Assembly (NCBI RefSeq): GCF_947241125.1
Contig: NZ_OX365700.1
Coordinates: 868,001-932,000, forward strand
DNA from: Nitrospira tepida
GTDB taxonomy: Bacteria; Nitrospirota; Nitrospiria; Nitrospirales; Nitrospiraceae
DNA: 64,000 nucleotides
Reading direction: 5' to 3'
Position numbers and translations under genes: made by a program. The notes under the pieces are model-generated. The model was not told the origin of the DNA. It was given only the letters and a program-made list of their open reading frames with translations, and ran no database searches. Positions 7,068 to 14,908 of this stretch are shown in pieces; position 1 is the first letter of the stretch; every line of letters starts with the position of its first letter.

Positions 7068-8711
7068 TCACGGTGCCGAGGTCGCCGCCGGTCTCGTCTG
7101 AGTGGCAGAGGAGGACCCGGAGGCCTTGCGGCTGCGCAGGATTTCTTCGAGCGTGAGCAGGGCTTCCCGCCCGGAGTTCCCCTCGACCCCGCGGATCAAG
7201 CTGCCGTCCGCATAGGTCTTTTGCGAGGCGGCGCCGTCGGGCGCCTGTGTCTGCGACAATGAGCCGGTCCAGGGGCGGGGATCGCGGCTCCCATGTTTCT
7301 TTTCCCAGGCGGCGAGACAGGCCTTGGCGATAATCTTGTTGAGCGGCGCAGGGTTGTAGAGCAGCTTCCTGATGCTGGTCGGGGTCAGCATCAGCGGGTT
7401 GTAGCCGGCCGAGAGATAACCCTCCTCCAGCAGGCGATGCTCCAGGTCCGTGTTCGGCTGGATGCCGAGGAAGAACATCAGCGGAAAGACCCGGTCTTCT
7501 CCCAAGATCGACGCCACCTTCTTATAGGCCTCCACGCTCTGGAGCAGCGTCTCCTCCGTCTCCTTCGGCGAGTTCAGCGAATAGTTCAGGATCACCTTGC
7601 CCTTAAAGCCGGCCTCTGCCAGGTACCGGCAGCCGTCGTAGAGCCGTTCGAGCTTGAAGCCCATATGGAGGTTGTTGAGGACCTCCTGGGAGCCGGAGGT
7701 GATCGCGACTTCCAGATCTCCTACGCCGGAGCGGACCATCAGCTTGGCTAACTCCGGCGTGATCAGCGAGGTCCGGATGTAGCCGGACCATTGGATTTCC
7801 AGTTTTTCCGCCAAGATCCGTTCCAGGATCTCCGTGCACTGGGGATAGGCTTCCTTGCCGGTGATGAACTGGGCGTCGGTGAACCAGAACCGCCGGGCGC
7901 CCCACTGGTGGTAATGCTGGGCGATGTCCTGGACGACCATGGCAGCCGGCCGGTACCGGACCCGCTTGCCTTCTATATATGGATAGAGGCAGAAGGCGCA
8001 GTCGTAGGGGCAGCCCCGCTTGCTCTGGACCCCGATCGATTCATCAAGATAGGCGCGGTACTGTGGAAAGATCGAGGTCAGGTAGGGCAGATCGACGGTC
8101 TGGCTGTCGAGCAGCACCGTGGACCGTTGCTCGCCTTTCCTGATCCGCTTTCCCTCGCGGAGGATGTACCGTTCCCCGTCGAGCGGCTGCCCGTCGATAA
8201 CCTTGATCAAGGCGTCTTCCCCTTCGCCGAGAATCCCGAGCACGCCTTCGGGCAATTTCTCGATCAATTGATCCGCGAAGGCCGTGAAGGCCCCGCCGCC
8301 GATCATGATCTTGGCCTTGGGGAACTCCTTATAGATCAGCCAGGGATAGGACAGGTTGGCTCGGATGTCCGAATAGTACCGGTAGAGCTGCTTCAGCCCT
8401 TGGAAGGAGGCGGCCACCCGCTTGAGCGGGTTGCTTGCAAAATAGAAGTTGAACGCATGTTCCAGCGAGGCGTCGCCTTCATGGGGCGAAAAGATCTGGA
8501 TGTCGCGCCAGGAGAAGGCGACCAGGTCAGGCGAAAAGGCGGAGACCGCGTCGCGCAAGACGGCCGGGCGTTGTGCCTGCGGGTAGAGCGACAGGTCGAG
8601 AATTTGCTGGCGGACGTCGGGGCGGCGGCGATGGACGAAGTCGGCCAGGTAGGTGATCCCGATCGGGTACACCTGCTTGCAGGGCAGAAAGACGTAGAGG
8701 ATGGACTTCAT
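7068..8711 (-). CDS. B12-binding radical SAM protein
   Basis: The 547-residue protein has an N-terminal cobalamin-binding-like fold (about 1-175, with the IGGGAFTAF stretch and GEGED) and a radical SAM domain with CPYDCAFC (C234, C238, C241) followed by the long barrel and DLEVAITSGSQEVLNNLHMG. This is the BchE/P-methylase class, whose members cyclise or methylate unreactive carbons. The last 70 residues are low-complexity and rich in Ser, Ala, Gln and Arg, probably disordered. ATG 8711 is followed by the normal family start. No ribosome site is evident. It lies between ubiE and the Usp fusion, all leftward. Substrate cannot be assigned. Confidence 0.8.
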   Translation of the reverse strand: MKSILYVFLPCKQVYPIGITYLADFVHRRRPDVRQQILDLSLYPQAQRPAVLRDAVSAFSPDLVAFSWRDIQIFSPHEGDASLEHAFNFYFASNPLKRVAASFQGLKQLYRYYSDIRANLSYPWLIYKEFPKAKIMIGGGAFTAFADQLIEKLPEGVLGILGEGEDALIKVIDGQPLDGERYILREGKRIRKGEQRSTVLLDSQTVDLPYLTSIFPQYRAYLDESIGVQSKRGCPYDCAFCLYPYIEGKRVRYRPAAMVVQDIAQHYHQWGARRFWFTDAQFITGKEAYPQCTEILERILAEKLEIQWSGYIRTSLITPELAKLMVRSGVGDLEVAITSGSQEVLNNLHMGFKLERLYDGCRYLAEAGFKGKVILNYSLNSPKETEETLLQSVEAYKKVASILGEDRVFPLMFFLGIQPNTDLEHRLLEEGYLSAGYNPLMLTPTSIRKLLYNPAPLNKIIAKACLAAWEKKHGSRDPRPWTGSLSQTQAPDGAASQKTYADGSLIRGVEGNSGREALLTLEEILRSRKASGSSSATQTRPAATSAP

Positions 8712-8718
8712 AACAGAG

Positions 8719-8861
8719 CGTCAATCGTCATTGGTCAATCGCAAAAAAAGAGAATCGTCATGCGTCAATCGTCAAGGGTCAATCGTGTAGACCTTGTCCG
8801 GTGAGGCCTTGCGTGTCCTTCCTACGTTTGACAAATGACGCATGACGAATGACCATTGACG
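8719..8861. repeat. heptad inverted repeat with doubled left arm
   Basis: Left units occur twice: 8719-8739 (CGTCAAT, CGTCATT, GGTCAAT) and 8755-8782 (CGTCATG, CGTCAAT, CGTCAAG, GGTCAAT). The right arm 8827-8861 has five inverse units (TTTGACA, AATGACG, CATGACG, AATGACC, ATTGACG) and ends at the base before the ubiE stop codon. The first left unit begins seven bases before the start codon of the radical SAM gene. The doubled left arm suggests growth by duplication or nested insertion. Confidence 0.7.
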
Positions 8862-9686
8862 TTATTTCGTCCCGATGTGGATCGCCACGATGCCGCCGGT
8901 CAGGTTCCGATAGGTCACCTCGCCGAATCCGGCCTGCCGCAATCGCTCGCACAGGGTCTCCTGATCGGGAAAGGTCCGGATCGAGGCCGGCAAATACTCG
9001 TAGACGCCGGTGGTGTCGTGCGCCACCATCGTGCCGACCTTGGGGAGCAGGGTGAACGAATACCAATCGTAGAGGCTGCGCAGCCAAGCTCGATTGGGAT
9101 GGGAAAACTCCAGACAGACGAACCGGCCGCCTGGCTTGAGCACCCGCTGGATTTCCTGCAAGGCTCGTTGAAGGTCGCCGACGTTCCTCATGCAGAAACC
9201 GGTCGTCACCGCGTCGAAACTTCCGTCCGGAAAGCTGAGATGTTCGGCGTTCACCTCCATGCAGGTGATCCGGTGCCGGCGACCTTGTCGGGCGACCTTT
9301 TTCCGGCCTTCTACCAGCATCGCATGGTTCAGATCGGCGGCGATGACGTGGCCGCCCGGCTGCAAGCGCGATTCAATCAGCAGCGCGAGATCGGCCGTGC
9401 CGGCGCCGATATCCAATATATAACGCGGCTCCGCCAAGACCTCGCCGCTACGGACGCCGCAGGCGCTGCCGCCTGGCGGTATTATCACGTCCAGCACTTG
9501 CCGCTTCCAGCGATGATGAAGCCCGAAGCTGAGGACCGTGTTGTTCAGGTCGTACCAGCGCGCGATGGCCGTGAACATCCGCTGCACGGCCTGCTCGCGA
9601 GCCGATCCCGACCAGCGGGAGACGGTCTGTGCCGGAGGCGAAGACGTCTCTTGCGCAGAAGCGGGCTGCTCTTCAACTTTCAGCAT
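8862..9686 (-). CDS. ubiE: demethylmenaquinone/2-methoxybenzoquinol methyltransferase
   Basis: The 274-residue product is a class I SAM methyltransferase of the UbiE/MenG family. It carries the signatures AIARWYDLNNTVLSFGLHHRWKR, the SAM loop ILDIGAGTADLALL, and the C-terminal CLEFSHP and YEYLPASIRTFP. UbiE performs the C-methylation that finishes menaquinone (or the ubiquinone ring step), acting on membrane-bound substrate. In a Nitrospira-like organism menaquinone is expected. The first 30 residues are variable and polar. The ATG 9686 start is plausible but unsupported by a strong ribosome site. The quinone made here would be the electron acceptor of complex I encoded at 44.7-59.9 kb. Confidence 0.9.
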   Translation of the reverse strand: MLKVEEQPASAQETSSPPAQTVSRWSGSAREQAVQRMFTAIARWYDLNNTVLSFGLHHRWKRQVLDVIIPPGGSACGVRSGEVLAEPRYILDIGAGTADLALLIESRLQPGGHVIAADLNHAMLVEGRKKVARQGRRHRITCMEVNAEHLSFPDGSFDAVTTGFCMRNVGDLQRALQEIQRVLKPGGRFVCLEFSHPNRAWLRSLYDWYSFTLLPKVGTMVAHDTTGVYEYLPASIRTFPDQETLCERLRQAGFGEVTYRNLTGGIVAIHIGTK

Positions 9687-9874
9687 AGGAAGCGTGGTAG
9701 CACCCGGTTTGAGGGCCTGTCAAGCCGGATGGTCCCTCTTCAGGCATGAGGGGAGATGGCCAACGGGCGGATGTCGGTTTCCGCTCGTGGCCTTTGACCT
9801 GGCGACAGGCAGGGGGCGCCAAGGTCATGACCAGAACAAGCTAACCGATTGAGAGCGGGGGGCGGCAGAGTTGC

Positions 9875-9903
9875 TTGACCGTGAATAATCATTGCGATAA
9901 GGT
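9875..9903 (+). promoter_or_regulatory. sigma70-like promoter of the AbrB/PIN pair
   Basis: TTGACC (9875-9880) and TAAGGT (9898-9903) are separated by 17 bp and lie 30 bases before the antitoxin ATG. The spacing is ideal; the -10 is imperfect. Confidence 0.4.
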
Positions 9904-9933
9904 AAGGAATCTATAAAAACGAAAGGACGCTCT

Positions 9934-10182
9934 ATGGCGACCGCAACGCTGACCAGCAAAGGGCAGACAACCATCCCCAAGGAGGTCCGAGATCATCTTC
10001 ACGTCAGCCCCGGAGACAAGCTCGATTTTTTAATCGATGCAGAAGGGCGGGTGGTGGTGCGTCCGGCTACGCTGGATGTCCGCCAGTTAAAGGGAATGCT
10101 CAAACGAAAGCGAGTCAAACCGGTCTCGCTTGAAGAGATGGACCGGGCGATCGCGGAGGGGGCTGCGAGGAAGCGTGCATGA
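9934..10182 (+). CDS. AbrB/MazE-fold antitoxin
   Basis: The 82-residue product has an N-terminal swapped-hairpin DNA-binding domain of the AbrB/MazE type (ATLTSKGQTTIPKEVRDHLHVSPGDKLDFLID, about 4-40) and a charged C-terminal tail that normally wraps the toxin. An AAAGGA site lies seven bases before the ATG. Its stop overlaps the start of the PIN toxin by four bases (ATGA), the standard antitoxin-toxin layout. It should repress its own promoter at 9875-9903 and neutralise the downstream nuclease. Family membership is clear; partner pairing is by adjacency. Confidence 0.85.
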   Translation: MATATLTSKGQTTIPKEVRDHLHVSPGDKLDFLIDAEGRVVVRPATLDVRQLKGMLKRKRVKPVSLEEMDRAIAEGAARKRA

Positions 10183-10574
10183 TCGGCATCGATACGAACC
10201 TCTTGGTCCGGTACCTGACGCAGGATGATCCAGCCCAATCCAAAAAGGCCAGCGCGGTCATTGAGAAGGCGCTGGCCGGAGAGAGCGGCGTCTTCATCAA
10301 TCACGTCGTCTTGTGCGAGGTTGTATGGGTGCTCGACCGTGCGTATGGATTTCCCCGTGCGACATTGGGGGAGGTGGTGGAGAAGATTCTCCAAGGGAAG
10401 CAGTTTGAAATCGAAGACAAACCGACGGCCTGGCAAGCGCTGAACGATTTCAAATCCAGCAGGGCCGACTATGCCGATTGCCTGATCGGAGCCAAAAACC
10501 GGAAGGCCGGCTGCACGACCACGCTCACGCTCGACCGCGCCACCTCGGCGTTATCGACTTTCTCGCCGTTATAA
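10179..10574 (+). CDS. PIN-domain ribonuclease toxin (VapC-like)
   Basis: The 131-residue protein is a single PIN domain. The acidic metal-binding residues are present: D5 in MIGIDTN, E47 in VLCEVVW, D97/D100 in RADYADCLIG and D119 near the end. All are intact, so it is predicted active. PIN toxins cleave tRNA or rRNA using Mg2+ or Mn2+. It is translationally coupled to the AbrB-type antitoxin by a four-base overlap. The usual late TFD motif is replaced by TLD, a common variation. Which RNA it cleaves cannot be read from sequence. Confidence 0.85.
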   Translation: MIGIDTNLLVRYLTQDDPAQSKKASAVIEKALAGESGVFINHVVLCEVVWVLDRAYGFPRATLGEVVEKILQGKQFEIEDKPTAWQALNDFKSSRADYADCLIGAKNRKAGCTTTLTLDRATSALSTFSPL

Positions 10575-10628
10575 GCACCCTTCGTCTGTCCAAAGTAGAT
10601 TGCCGTGCATTCAAGAATGGCTTTGCCT

Positions 10629-10896
10629 AGCCCGCATTATTCATGAACGCTTCTGCTGCAATCGCGGATTCGCCGCTGCGACAGAGCCAACATGCAAAGT
10701 CGAAGGCAAAGTACCTCTCCGCCGCGACATGATTGAACGCGGCGGTTCAAGCGAAGCTTGGTATGGCGGGCGTGCTCGCCGCTCAGTCCCTCGACGTACT
10801 GTTTCAAGTACGCCTTGGTCCTTCGCGGCTGTGCTTGCCCGTCTCGCTTGGCGACTGCGCGATTTCGCGACGAATCGTCATGAATAATGCGGGCTG
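10629..10896. mobile_element. 268 bp MITE-like element with 18 bp terminal inverted repeats
   Basis: AGCCCGCATTATTCATGA (10629-10646) is the exact reverse complement of 10879-10896. Imperfect similarity continues inward for roughly 40 more bases on each side (shared CGCG and TCGCC blocks). The interior has no convincing gene. Size, terminal inverted repeats and lack of a transposase fit a miniature element moved in trans. No clear target duplication is visible at the edges. A histidine-kinase fragment begins directly to its right. Confidence 0.6.
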
Positions 10897-11180
10897 GACT
10901 GATGGCGTGGTGCAGTACCAGGGCCAGGGGTTGAGCCGCGAGGTCCAGTTGAAGCTGTTCCAGCGGGGAGTCAAGCTGAGCCGCGTTCCGACCGGAGGGG
11001 AACCCTCATCCGGCTATGGATTGGCCGTGGCCCGTGGCCAAGGAGCTGGCGACATTCATGCATGGAGAGATCTGGTGCGAGAGTGAACTTGGAAAAGGAG
11101 CACGGTTTCTCGTCTGCCTGCCCGGGTATGACGACACGAGCGAGACGCATTCCGGCTCACTAAAGGCCCCGGCTCAATAA
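10897..11180 (+). pseudogene. 3' remnant of a sensor histidine kinase, frameshifted
   Basis: The translation runs GQGLSREVQLKLFQRGVKLS...GYGLAVA in one frame, then continues as VAKELATFMHGEIWCESELGKGARFLVCLP in the next. Together these are the G1/G2 part of a HATPase_c domain. The break is a 7 bp tandem duplication: CGTGGCC at 11026-11032 repeated at 11033-11039, giving a +1 shift. Removing one copy restores GLAVAKEL. The N-terminal bulk of the kinase is absent; the fragment starts next to the element at 10629-10896. It ends at TAA 11178-11180. Confidence 0.75.
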
Positions 11181-11226
11181 CTCCCTGCTGACTCGTCTAC
11201 TCACCCGCTGGGTCACTCGCATCTTC

Positions 11227-11244
11227 TTGTGTGAAGTCACACAA
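11227..11244. promoter_or_regulatory. perfect palindrome upstream of uvrA
   Basis: TTGTGTGA (11227-11234) and TCACACAA (11237-11244) are exact inverted arms with two central bases, about 40 bp before a TATAAT at 11282-11287. It looks like an operator. The TGTGA/TCACA half-sites recall CRP, but CRP sites need six central bases, so another regulator is more likely. Confidence 0.45.
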
Positions 11245-11281
11245 CGGTACCACCTATCGATTTCTGGCTGAAGCAGCATGG

Positions 11282-11287
11282 TATAAT
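11282..11287 (+). promoter_or_regulatory. uvrA: -10 box TATAAT for uvrA
   Basis: A consensus TATAAT ends ten bases before the uvrA ATG (11297). No good -35 is present at 17 bp. A transcript from it would have an extremely short leader. Confidence 0.35.
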
Positions 11288-11296
11288 CGACCGCTT

Positions 11297-13807
11297 ATGT
11301 CCGGCTCGATCATCATCAAGGGCGCGCGGGAACACAATCTCAAGAATCTCGACGTGGAGATTCCGCGGGACAAGCTCGTCGTCATCACGGGCTTGAGCGG
11401 CTCGGGCAAGTCCTCGTTGGCCTTCGATACGATCTACGCGGAGGGGCAGCGCCGGTATGTCGAGTCCCTGTCCGCCTATGCCCGGCAGTTTCTGGAACAG
11501 ATGGGCAAGCCGGACGTGGATTCGATCGAAGGGCTCTCGCCCGCCATCTCCATCGAGCAGAAGAGCACCAGCCACAATCCCCGCAGCACGGTCGGGACGG
11601 TCACGGAAATCTACGACTACCTCCGCTTGCTGTTCGCCCGGGTCGGCCATCCCTATTGTTATCAATGCGGCCAGGAAATCGCCGCCCAAACGGTCCAGCA
11701 GATGGTGGATGCGATTCAATCGCTTCCCGAAGGGGCCAAGGTCCAGATCCTGGCCCCCATCGTCAGGGGGCGGAAGGGCGAGTATCGCAAGGAACTGCTC
11801 GACATGCGGCGGGCCGGGTATGTCCGCGCGCGGATCGACGGCAAAGTCGTGGATCTCGGCGACGAGATCACGCTCGACAAGCAGAAGAAGCACACGATCG
11901 AAGTCGTCGTCGATCGGCTCGTCATCAAGCATGATCAGGCGATGGCCCGGCGGATGGCCGACTCCGTCGAGACCGCGCTGAAGCTGGCGCACGGATTGAT
12001 CGGGGTGCTCGACCAGCAGGACCAGGTCACCCTCTACAGCGATACCTTGGCCTGCATCCGCTGCGGGGTCAGCTATCCGGAGATCACGCCGCGCGTCTTT
12101 TCCTTCAACAGTCCGCACGGCGCCTGCCCTGCCTGCGACGGGATCGGCTATGCGGTCGCCCCCGGCTGTCCGGAAGAGCAGGACTTCACGACCCTTGAAT
12201 TGTGCCAGACCTGCCAGGGAGCCAGGCTCAGGCCGGAGAGTCTGGCGATTAAAGTGGGCAAGCGGTCCATTGCAGAGGTCACGCGCCTGTCCGTGCGGGC
12301 TGCGGCGGAGTTCTTCAACCAGCTCAGCTTGACTGAGCGCGAGCAATTCATCGCGCAACGCATCCTTAAGGAAGTCCGCGAGCGGCTCGGATTCCTCGTG
12401 AATGTCGGGCTCGATTACCTCACGCTCGACCGGGCCGCCGCGACCCTCTCCGGCGGGGAAGGCCAGCGCATCAGGCTTGCTACCCAGATCGGCTCCGGCC
12501 TCGTGGGCGTGCTGTACATCCTGGATGAACCCTCCATCGGACTCCATCAGCGCGACAATCGGCGCCTGCTCCAGACGCTGCTCCGGCTGCGGGATCTCGG
12601 CAACACGGTGGTCGTGGTGGAGCATGACGCAGAGACGATGTTGGCGGCCGATCACATTCTGGACCTGGGGCCTGGGGCCGGCGCCCACGGCGGCGAATTG
12701 ATCGCGCAGGGAACGCCGGCCGAGATCATGGAACATCCCGACTCTCTGACCGGCCGATATCTCAAGGGGGCGCTGAGCGTCACGTTGCCGCACCGCGAGC
12801 GGCGAGCCAAGCGCGTCCTTTCGATTGTCGGAGCCAAGAAACACAACCTCAAGGGCATCACGGCGAACATCCCATTGGGATTGTTGACCTGCGTTACGGG
12901 CGTGTCCGGCTCTGGCAAGAGCACGCTCGTGCTCGAAGTATTGTTTCATTCCCTGTCGCAGTTGCTCTATCAGAAGCACCCGAAGATCGACGGATGCAAA
13001 GAGATCCAGGGAGCGGACGCGCTGGACAAGGTCATCGACATCGATCAGTCCCCGATCGGCCGGACGCCTCGGTCGAACCCCGCCACCTACACGGGACTCT
13101 TCACCTTCATCCGCGACCTGTTCGCGCAATTGCCGGAATCGCGCGTGCGCGGCTACAAGCCGGGCCGCTACAGTTTCAACGTGAAGGGCGGGCGCTGCGA
13201 GGCCTGCGAGGGGGACGGCCTCATCAAGATCGAGATGCATTTCCTTCCCGACATCTATGTCACCTGCGAAGTCTGCAAGGGGCAACGATATAACCGGGAA
13301 ACGCTGGACGTGCTCTATAAAGGACGCAGCATCGCGGACGTGCTGAACATGACCGTGGACGAGGCCCTGGCCTTCTTCGACGCCGTGCCCTTCATCAAGG
13401 CCAAGCTCCAGACCCTCCATGACGTCGGGCTGCACTACATCAAGTTGGGCCAATCTGCGACCACGCTATCGGGCGGTGAAGCCCAGCGGGTCAAGCTCTC
13501 CCGGGAACTGTCGAAGCGCGCCACCGGCCGGACGCTCTACATCCTGGACGAGCCGACGACCGGCCTGCACTTCGCCGATACGCAGCGGCTGCTGGATGTA
13601 TTGAACCGTCTCGTGGAAGCCGGCAACACGGTTCTCGTGATCGAGCACAACCTGGACATCATCCGGAACGCCGACTGGATCATCGACCTCGGCCCCGAAG
13701 GGGGCGATCGCGGCGGCGAGATCGTGGCGGAAGGCACCCCGCGCGACATCGCCAAATCCAAGCGGTCCTATACGGGGCAGGTGTTGAGGGAAGCTGGGCT
13801 AGGCTGA
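11297..13807 (+). CDS. uvrA: excinuclease ABC subunit A, lacking the insertion domain
   Basis: The 836-residue protein is UvrA, the damage-sensing ATPase of nucleotide excision repair. It has two ABC modules: Walker A GLSGSGKS (32-39) and GVSGSGKS (about 535-542), with signatures LSGGEGQR and LSGGEAQR. The UvrB-binding domain (about 118-250) and the first zinc finger (C253, C256, C277, C280) are intact, as is the second (CEACEGDG...CEVCKG). Between C280 and the next [10 protein letters not shown] (C303, C306) there are only 22 residues, where typical UvrA (about 940 residues) has over 120. The missing part is the insertion domain. ATG 11297 gives the canonical [15 protein letters not shown] start. 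The frame is intact, so this is an in-frame loss, not decay. Confidence 0.95.
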   Translation: MSGSIIIKGAREHNLKNLDVEIPRDKLVVITGLSGSGKSSLAFDTIYAEGQRRYVESLSAYARQFLEQMGKPDVDSIEGLSPAISIEQKSTSHNPRSTVGTVTEIYDYLRLLFARVGHPYCYQCGQEIAAQTVQQMVDAIQSLPEGAKVQILAPIVRGRKGEYRKELLDMRRAGYVRARIDGKVVDLGDEITLDKQKKHTIEVVVDRLVIKHDQAMARRMADSVETALKLAHGLIGVLDQQDQVTLYSDTLACIRCGVSYPEITPRVFSFNSPHGACPACDGIGYAVAPGCPEEQDFTTLELCQTCQGARLRPESLAIKVGKRSIAEVTRLSVRAAAEFFNQLSLTEREQFIAQRILKEVRERLGFLVNVGLDYLTLDRAAATLSGGEGQRIRLATQIGSGLVGVLYILDEPSIGLHQRDNRRLLQTLLRLRDLGNTVVVVEHDAETMLAADHILDLGPGAGAHGGELIAQGTPAEIMEHPDSLTGRYLKGALSVTLPHRERRAKRVLSIVGAKKHNLKGITANIPLGLLTCVTGVSGSGKSTLVLEVLFHSLSQLLYQKHPKIDGCKEIQGADALDKVIDIDQSPIGRTPRSNPATYTGLFTFIRDLFAQLPESRVRGYKPGRYSFNVKGGRCEACEGDGLIKIEMHFLPDIYVTCEVCKGQRYNRETLDVLYKGRSIADVLNMTVDEALAFFDAVPFIKAKLQTLHDVGLHYIKLGQSATTLSGGEAQRVKLSRELSKRATGRTLYILDEPTTGLHFADTQRLLDVLNRLVEAGNTVLVIEHNLDIIRNADWIIDLGPEGGDRGGEIVAEGTPRDIAKSKRSYTGQVLREAGLG

Positions 13808-14001
13808 AGAACGCAGAATGGTAGTGGAGCCGGTGATCGGCCTCCCCTTGTGCTCGCGCACCGCGCGCGCAAGACCGATTGAATGTTCGGTCAAAGCGGG
13901 CGGTGCTTGCTTGGGAACAGGCGCGTCTCCTCAGCGTCCATCTCGTCAATCCCCCATCTGCTCCGTTCCAGTCGGCAACCTATGCAGCCGTTTTTCCTTG
14001 C

Positions 14002-14030
14002 TAGACAAGTATACGTCTCTGACGTATAAT
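14002..14030 (+). promoter_or_regulatory. promoter with overlapping operator of the HigBA-type locus
   Basis: TAGACA (14002-14007) and TATAAT (14025-14030) are 17 bp apart. A perfect palindrome, TATACGTC-TCT-GACGTATA (14010-14028), fills the spacer and covers most of the -10 box, so a bound repressor would block polymerase. This is how HigA-type antitoxins autoregulate. Expected transcription start is about 14037, at the toxin's GTG. Confidence 0.65.
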
Positions 14031-14035
14031 GCGCC

Positions 14036-14350
14036 GTGCTCACCTTCGTCGAAACTCCGCTCTTCACCTGACTCGTCACGACGTACTTATCGGATGAAGA
14101 ATATGGGAAGCTACAAGAGACGCTGCACGATGATCCAGAGGCAGGAGAGATCATCCCGGGATCAGGCGGAGTTCGGAAGTTGCGGTGGGCACTGCCCGGC
14201 CGCGGGAAACGAGGCGGATTGCGCGTGATCTACTATCTCCGTCGCCATCAAGGTGTGATTTGGATGCTGACGCTGTATCCCAAGAACGTGGCCGAATCGA
14301 TTCCGAGTCATATCCTCCGCAAGATTCGAAAGGAGATCGAGGATGAGTAA
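14036..14350 (+). pseudogene. RelE/HigB-type toxin interrupted by a nonsense codon
   Basis: Reading from GTG 14036 gives LTFVETPLFT, then TGA (14069-14071), then LVTTYLSDEEYGKLQETLHDDPEAGEIIPGSGGVRKLRWA and on to a stop at 14348-14350. This is a full-length RelE/HigB toxin of about 104 codons with one in-frame stop at codon 12, at a place where family members have a basic residue; CGA to TGA would explain it. No good internal start follows. The toxin is therefore probably dead unless the stop is read through. Its 3' end overlaps the antitoxin start by eight bases. Confidence 0.75.
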
Positions 14351-14618
14351 GAGACGTTCCCGAGACATTGGAGCCGAAATTCTTGAAGGAATCCGTCAGC
14401 TCAAGCGAGGGAAAGTGGGACGTATCATCAATTGTCCACCCGTCGCCGAGACTCGGACGCGGGTGGGTCTCTCACAAGCCGAGTTTGCGAGGCTGCTCGG
14501 GGTTTCCGTACGGACGTTACAGGAGTGGGAACAGGAACGGCGTGTCCCATCAGGTCCCGCTCGAATGCTCCTCGCCATCGCACACAAGAACCCTCGTGCC
14601 CTCTTGGAAGCGGTGTGA
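14343..14618 (+). CDS. HigA-type (Xre/HTH) antitoxin
   Basis: The 91-residue protein has a helix-turn-helix of the Xre/HigA type in its second half (TRVGLSQAEFARLLGVSVRTLQEWEQERRVPSGPARMLLAIA). The N-terminal 35 residues are basic and would contact the toxin. Its ATG overlaps the toxin's last codons, so the two were one operon in toxin-first order, which is typical of HigBA. The frame is intact. It should bind the palindrome at 14010-14028. With the toxin broken it may survive as an orphan regulator. Confidence 0.8.
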   Translation: MSKRRSRDIGAEILEGIRQLKRGKVGRIINCPPVAETRTRVGLSQAEFARLLGVSVRTLQEWEQERRVPSGPARMLLAIAHKNPRALLEAV

Positions 14619-14908
14619 TGGACCGTACGACCGCAGCGATAGTGGAACTTTGAGCGCCCTATGCGGTGCTGCGAGTCGCGTTGACAAGCGACTGGGCAGG
14701 CGTAAGAACCCGGCCGCGGTGCATGATCCGGAGGGGCATGCTATGTCGGTCAGTATGCTGACTGGTTAGGCCAAACGGGGGAAGTGATGGGGGAAGTGAA
14801 GCTTGAGAAAGCGATCGACACGGCATGGACCCGATTCCCCCATTTTGCTCACTCGGCACGATGTGAGGAACCGATGAAAGCGCTTAGTCCAACTTGGACC
14901 AGCCTTCG

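Noticed and set aside
11227-11244. CRP binding site
   Set aside because: Half-sites TGTGA and TCACA are separated by two bases, while CRP needs six.
11237-13453. 738-codon open frame antisense to uvrA
   Set aside because: It lies fully opposite a clearly conserved UvrA. High GC gives long antisense frames; its product has no motif and an Asp/Leu/Arg-rich shadow composition.
13808-14001. Rho-independent terminator after uvrA
   Set aside because: A weak stem near 13823-13843 has a bulge and no T-run, so it is not supported.
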